In this document: in pieces, positions 23,376 through 25,470 of the stretch
Layout: every line of letters starts with the position of its first letter
Position numbering within the stretch: the first letter of the stretch is position 1
Assembly: GCA_937916135.1 (NCBI GenBank)
Contig: CALFTQ010000080.1
Coordinates: 1-25,470, forward strand
Source of the DNA: an uncultured Verrucomicrobiales bacterium
Lineage (GTDB): Bacteria > Verrucomicrobiota > Verrucomicrobiia > Verrucomicrobiales > Akkermansiaceae
DNA: 25,470 nucleotides
Direction: 5' to 3'
Position numbers and translations under genes: made by a program
Notes under the pieces: generated by a model
Database searches by the model: none
Seen by the model: only the letters and a program-made list of their open reading frames with translations
Told to the model about the DNA's origin: nothing

Positions 23376-23379
23376 CACT

Positions 23380-23402
23380 CGGAGCGCGGGACTTCAGTCC
23401 CG
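23380..23402. repeat. Solo half-arm of the dispersed repeat
   Basis: These 23 bases match the reverse complement of the core's right arm (CGGAGCxCGGGACTTCAGTCCCG) with one change (G for A at x). The segment forms a CGGGACT/AGTCCCG hairpin. No second arm or flank is present. Confidence 0.7.
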
Positions 23403-23408
23403 CCCTAC

Positions 23409-23444
23409 AAAAAAGCCGGAGAGCGAAACTCTCCGGCTTTTTTT
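23409..23444. terminator. Bidirectional terminator between thiE and pheT
   Basis: AAAAAAGCCGGAGAG (23409-23423) pairs exactly with CTCTCCGGCTTTTTT (23429-23443) around CGAAA. It serves both convergent genes. Confidence 0.93.
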
Positions 23445-23461
23445 AGCGTTAAGAGTGTTCT

Positions 23462-25470
23462 TTAGCGGAACTTAAGCTCCTTCACCTTGGCGGCGAGGGC
23501 ATCGAGCACGGACTTGTGCGCGGCGTCCACCTCGGGGGCGGTGAGGGTCTTCTTCGCGTCGCGATAGAGGAAGGTGTAGGTCATGGCCTTGCGGTCAGCG
23601 GCGAGCTTCTCGCCGGTCGGGTCGCAGAACACATCCTTGAGCGCGCAGGAAACCAGCAGCTTCTGCTTGGCGCCTTCCACCACCTTCATGATATCCGCAT
23701 GGCGGGTGGCGGCGGGCACATCCAGCGAAGCATCGCGGCTGGAGCCGGGGAACTGGGGCAGGTCGGCCGCCTTGAAGGGGGCGGTGGCCACCTGCTGCAG
23801 CTTGCGGAGGTCGAGCTCGGCGTAGTAGCTTTCCATGGGCAGCCCCAGGGCGCGGCACTTGGCCAGGGAAAGGCGGGCCACATAGCCGCAGGCCTGGTTG
23901 TTGATAGTGATATCACCACCCACGGCGGCATTCTCGCGCTGCTGCCTGGCGGGCACGATGCTGATGGCAGCCTTGGGCACCAGGATATCCAGCACAGCAC
24001 GGAGGTGCTCGAAGTGAGCCTCGCCCGGCTTGGTGCAGGCCCAGCTGGCGGGGGCGAGCTTGCCGGCCATGAAGATGCCCAGCACCTCGTTCTCGATGTC
24101 CTTGCCCTTGCCGCCGCCGGTGTTGCGGAACACGCGGCCGCACTCGAAGAAGCGCAGCACCTCCATGCCCTGGTTGATATTACGGGCAGCCACGGAGACA
24201 AGACCAGGAGCCAGCGAGGGACGCAGAGTGGAGTGATCCTCGGAAATCGGCAGGGAAACGCGGATGACATCGCCCTCCATCAGCGGCTTGATGGGCAGCG
24301 CATTCTCCACGCTGGCGATGGTCGGGTCGATGCTCTCGGCAGCGATGAGCTTGAAAGTCTGCACCTCCCAGAAACCGGCACCGGCCAGCTTGCGGGAAAG
24401 GGCCATGCGGTAATCGTGGGCGCGGTCCTGGGCGCTCTCCGGCACGTAGATGGATGTGCTGGTGGCGGGAATATTATCAATACCGTACACACGCACCACT
24501 TCCTCCAGCAGGTCGCAGCTGCGCTTCAGGTCCAGACGCCAGGGCGGGCAGTCCCAGGTACCCTTCACGTCCACATCCTTGAGGCCCAGGTTGCGCAGGA
24601 TGCGGGCACCCTCCATGTGGGGCAGCGTGCCGTTGGTCATCACATCCAGCTCCTTCCAGTCCAGCTTCACCTGGTCGAGGGCGTAGTAAATCTTAGCCTC
24701 GGTACCCTGCTCCAGCACCGTGGCGGTGGTGGCAAGCTCTTCGGACACCAGGCAGGGAGCCTGGCCACCCACCAGCACCGGCTCGGCGGTGCCGCCGCAG
24801 CACTCCAGAATCAGCTGCGTGGCGCGGGCAGCGGCGCGCAGCACATTCCAGGGGGAGGTGCCGCGCTCGAAGCGGTAGGAGGAATCCGAACCCAGGGCCA
24901 GGCGGCGGCTGGTGAAGCGGATGCTGCTGCGCAGGAACCAGGCAGATTCGAGAATGATATCGGTGGTGGCATCCGTCACGCCGGAATCCAGGCCACCCAT
25001 CACACCACCCAGGGCCAGGGCGGCACCGCTGGCATCGGAGATGACCACGTCATCACTCTTCAGGGTATACTGCTCATTCATGAGGCTGGTGAACTGCTCG
25101 CCCTCCGCTGCGCGGCGGATATTCAGCCCGCCGGTAATCTTAGCGGCGTCGAAGGCGTGCAGCGGGTGCCCCAGCTCGAAGAGGCAGTAGTTGGTGATAT
25201 CCACCACGTTGTTGATGGGGCGCAGGCCGATAGCCACCAGGCGGTTGGCCAGCCACTCGGGGGAGGGGCCGATCTTCACGCCGGAAATGCGGGTAGCCGT
25301 GTAGAGCGGGCAGAGCTCCGGGGCGGAAAGGGTGATGAAATCGCCGGCGGGCTTCGTCTCCGCCGCAGCGGCGGGAGCCTCGGCGGGGTCGGTCTTCAGG
25401 CTGCGGCCGGTGATACCGGCGAGCTCGCGGGCCATGCCCCAGTGGCTCAGCAGGTCCGGGCGGTTCGGGG
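23462..25470 (-). CDS. pheT: Phenylalanine-tRNA ligase beta subunit (5' end outside window)
   Basis: About 668 C-terminal residues are visible; the reading frame is open to the window edge and begins with PNRPDLLSHWGMARELAG, the conserved NRPD motif that lies around residue 150 in complete PheT. Next come the B3/B4 editing domain (ITNYCLFELGHPLHAFDAAKI, GGVMGGLDSGVTDATTDIILES, SDSSYRFERGTSP), the B5 domain (SCDLLEEVVRVYGIDNIPAT), the catalytic-core-like domain, and the C-terminal anticodon-binding FDX-ACB domain (ATRHADIMKVVEG, KAMTYTFLYRDAKKTLTAPEVDAAH). With PheS it charges tRNA-Phe. The tRNA-binding N-terminal domain and the start lie beyond 25470. Confidence 0.97.
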   Translation of the reverse strand, partial: PNRPDLLSHWGMARELAGITGRSLKTDPAEAPAAAAETKPAGDFITLSAPELCPLYTATRISGVKIGPSPEWLANRLVAIGLRPINNVVDITNYCLFELGHPLHAFDAAKITGGLNIRRAAEGEQFTSLMNEQYTLKSDDVVISDASGAALALGGVMGGLDSGVTDATTDIILESAWFLRSSIRFTSRRLALGSDSSYRFERGTSPWNVLRAAARATQLILECCGGTAEPVLVGGQAPCLVSEELATTATVLEQGTEAKIYYALDQVKLDWKELDVMTNGTLPHMEGARILRNLGLKDVDVKGTWDCPPWRLDLKRSCDLLEEVVRVYGIDNIPATSTSIYVPESAQDRAHDYRMALSRKLAGAGFWEVQTFKLIAAESIDPTIASVENALPIKPLMEGDVIRVSLPISEDHSTLRPSLAPGLVSVAARNINQGMEVLRFFECGRVFRNTGGGKGKDIENEVLGIFMAGKLAPASWACTKPGEAHFEHLRAVLDILVPKAAISIVPARQQRENAAVGGDITINNQACGYVARLSLAKCRALGLPMESYYAELDLRKLQQVATAPFKAADLPQFPGSSRDASLDVPAATRHADIMKVVEGAKQKLLVSCALKDVFCDPTGEKLAADRKAMTYTFLYRDAKKTLTAPEVDAAHKSVLDALAAKVKELKFR

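Noticed and set aside
1..25470. tRNA or rRNA genes
   Set aside because: No cloverleaf with a conserved T-arm sequence and no rRNA signature was seen by eye on either strand; a covariance-model scan would be decisive.

Overview
The window is a gene-dense, high-GC bacterial chromosome segment. The layout suggests a Verrucomicrobiota member, perhaps Akkermansia-like: a fused SecDF, a Thi4-type thiazole synthase, long HPF, promoters that abut start codons, and almost no Shine-Dalgarno sequences. No rRNA or other taxonomic marker is present, so this placement is inference. The first ~1.9 kb looks visibly richer in A+T than the rest.

Layout. 1-1860: the 3' end of an unidentified gene, then a polytopic membrane protein (DUF6056-like). 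1852-3933 (minus): hemB followed by a membrane-anchored endonuclease/exonuclease/phosphatase-fold protein. 4069-7848: an isochorismate synthase-family protein, then a two-domain M16 zinc peptidase. 7939-8563: a 54-aa ribbon-helix-helix protein with an 11-bp inverted repeat over its promoter and start, overlapping tail-to-tail a lone phage virion-like protein. 8639-13365: a secreted paralogue of the SecD periplasmic region, divergent from the full-length fused SecDF, which is followed by a membrane-anchored CbiX-type chelatase-like protein and a YggU/DUF167 protein. 13752-14348: long hibernation-promoting factor. 14492-18190 (minus): two exported proteins, one with transglutaminase-like plus discoidin-like domains and one with a thioredoxin-like fold lacking CxxC. 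18315-18830: an RlpA-like protein. 18964-21169 (minus): an amino-acid-type ABC importer made of a fused binding-protein/permease and an ATPase. 21308-21667: a small membrane protein. 21886-23375: divergent thi4 and thiE. 23462-25470 (minus): pheT, cut by the window end.

Two window-wide patterns stand out. (1) At least eleven genes have a -35/-10 pair with 16-18 bp spacing whose -10 box ends only 5-10 nt before the start codon. This predicts leaderless or nearly leaderless mRNAs, and in several cases it shows that a longer in-frame start is really a promoter box. (2) A 99-bp palindromic sequence is identical at 13437-13535 and 21704-21802. In each copy it is enclosed by arms that pair with each other but differ between the copies, and 7-bp direct repeats lie outside. 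A single half-arm lies at 23380-23402. These look like copies of a small non-coding mobile or structured repeat.

Most genes are housekeeping: haem, isochorismate (menaquinone or siderophore), thiamin, protein export, ribosome hibernation and tRNA charging. The least explained parts are the SecD-head paralogue, the ribbon-helix-helix/virion-like pair, the repeat family and the two exported proteins.
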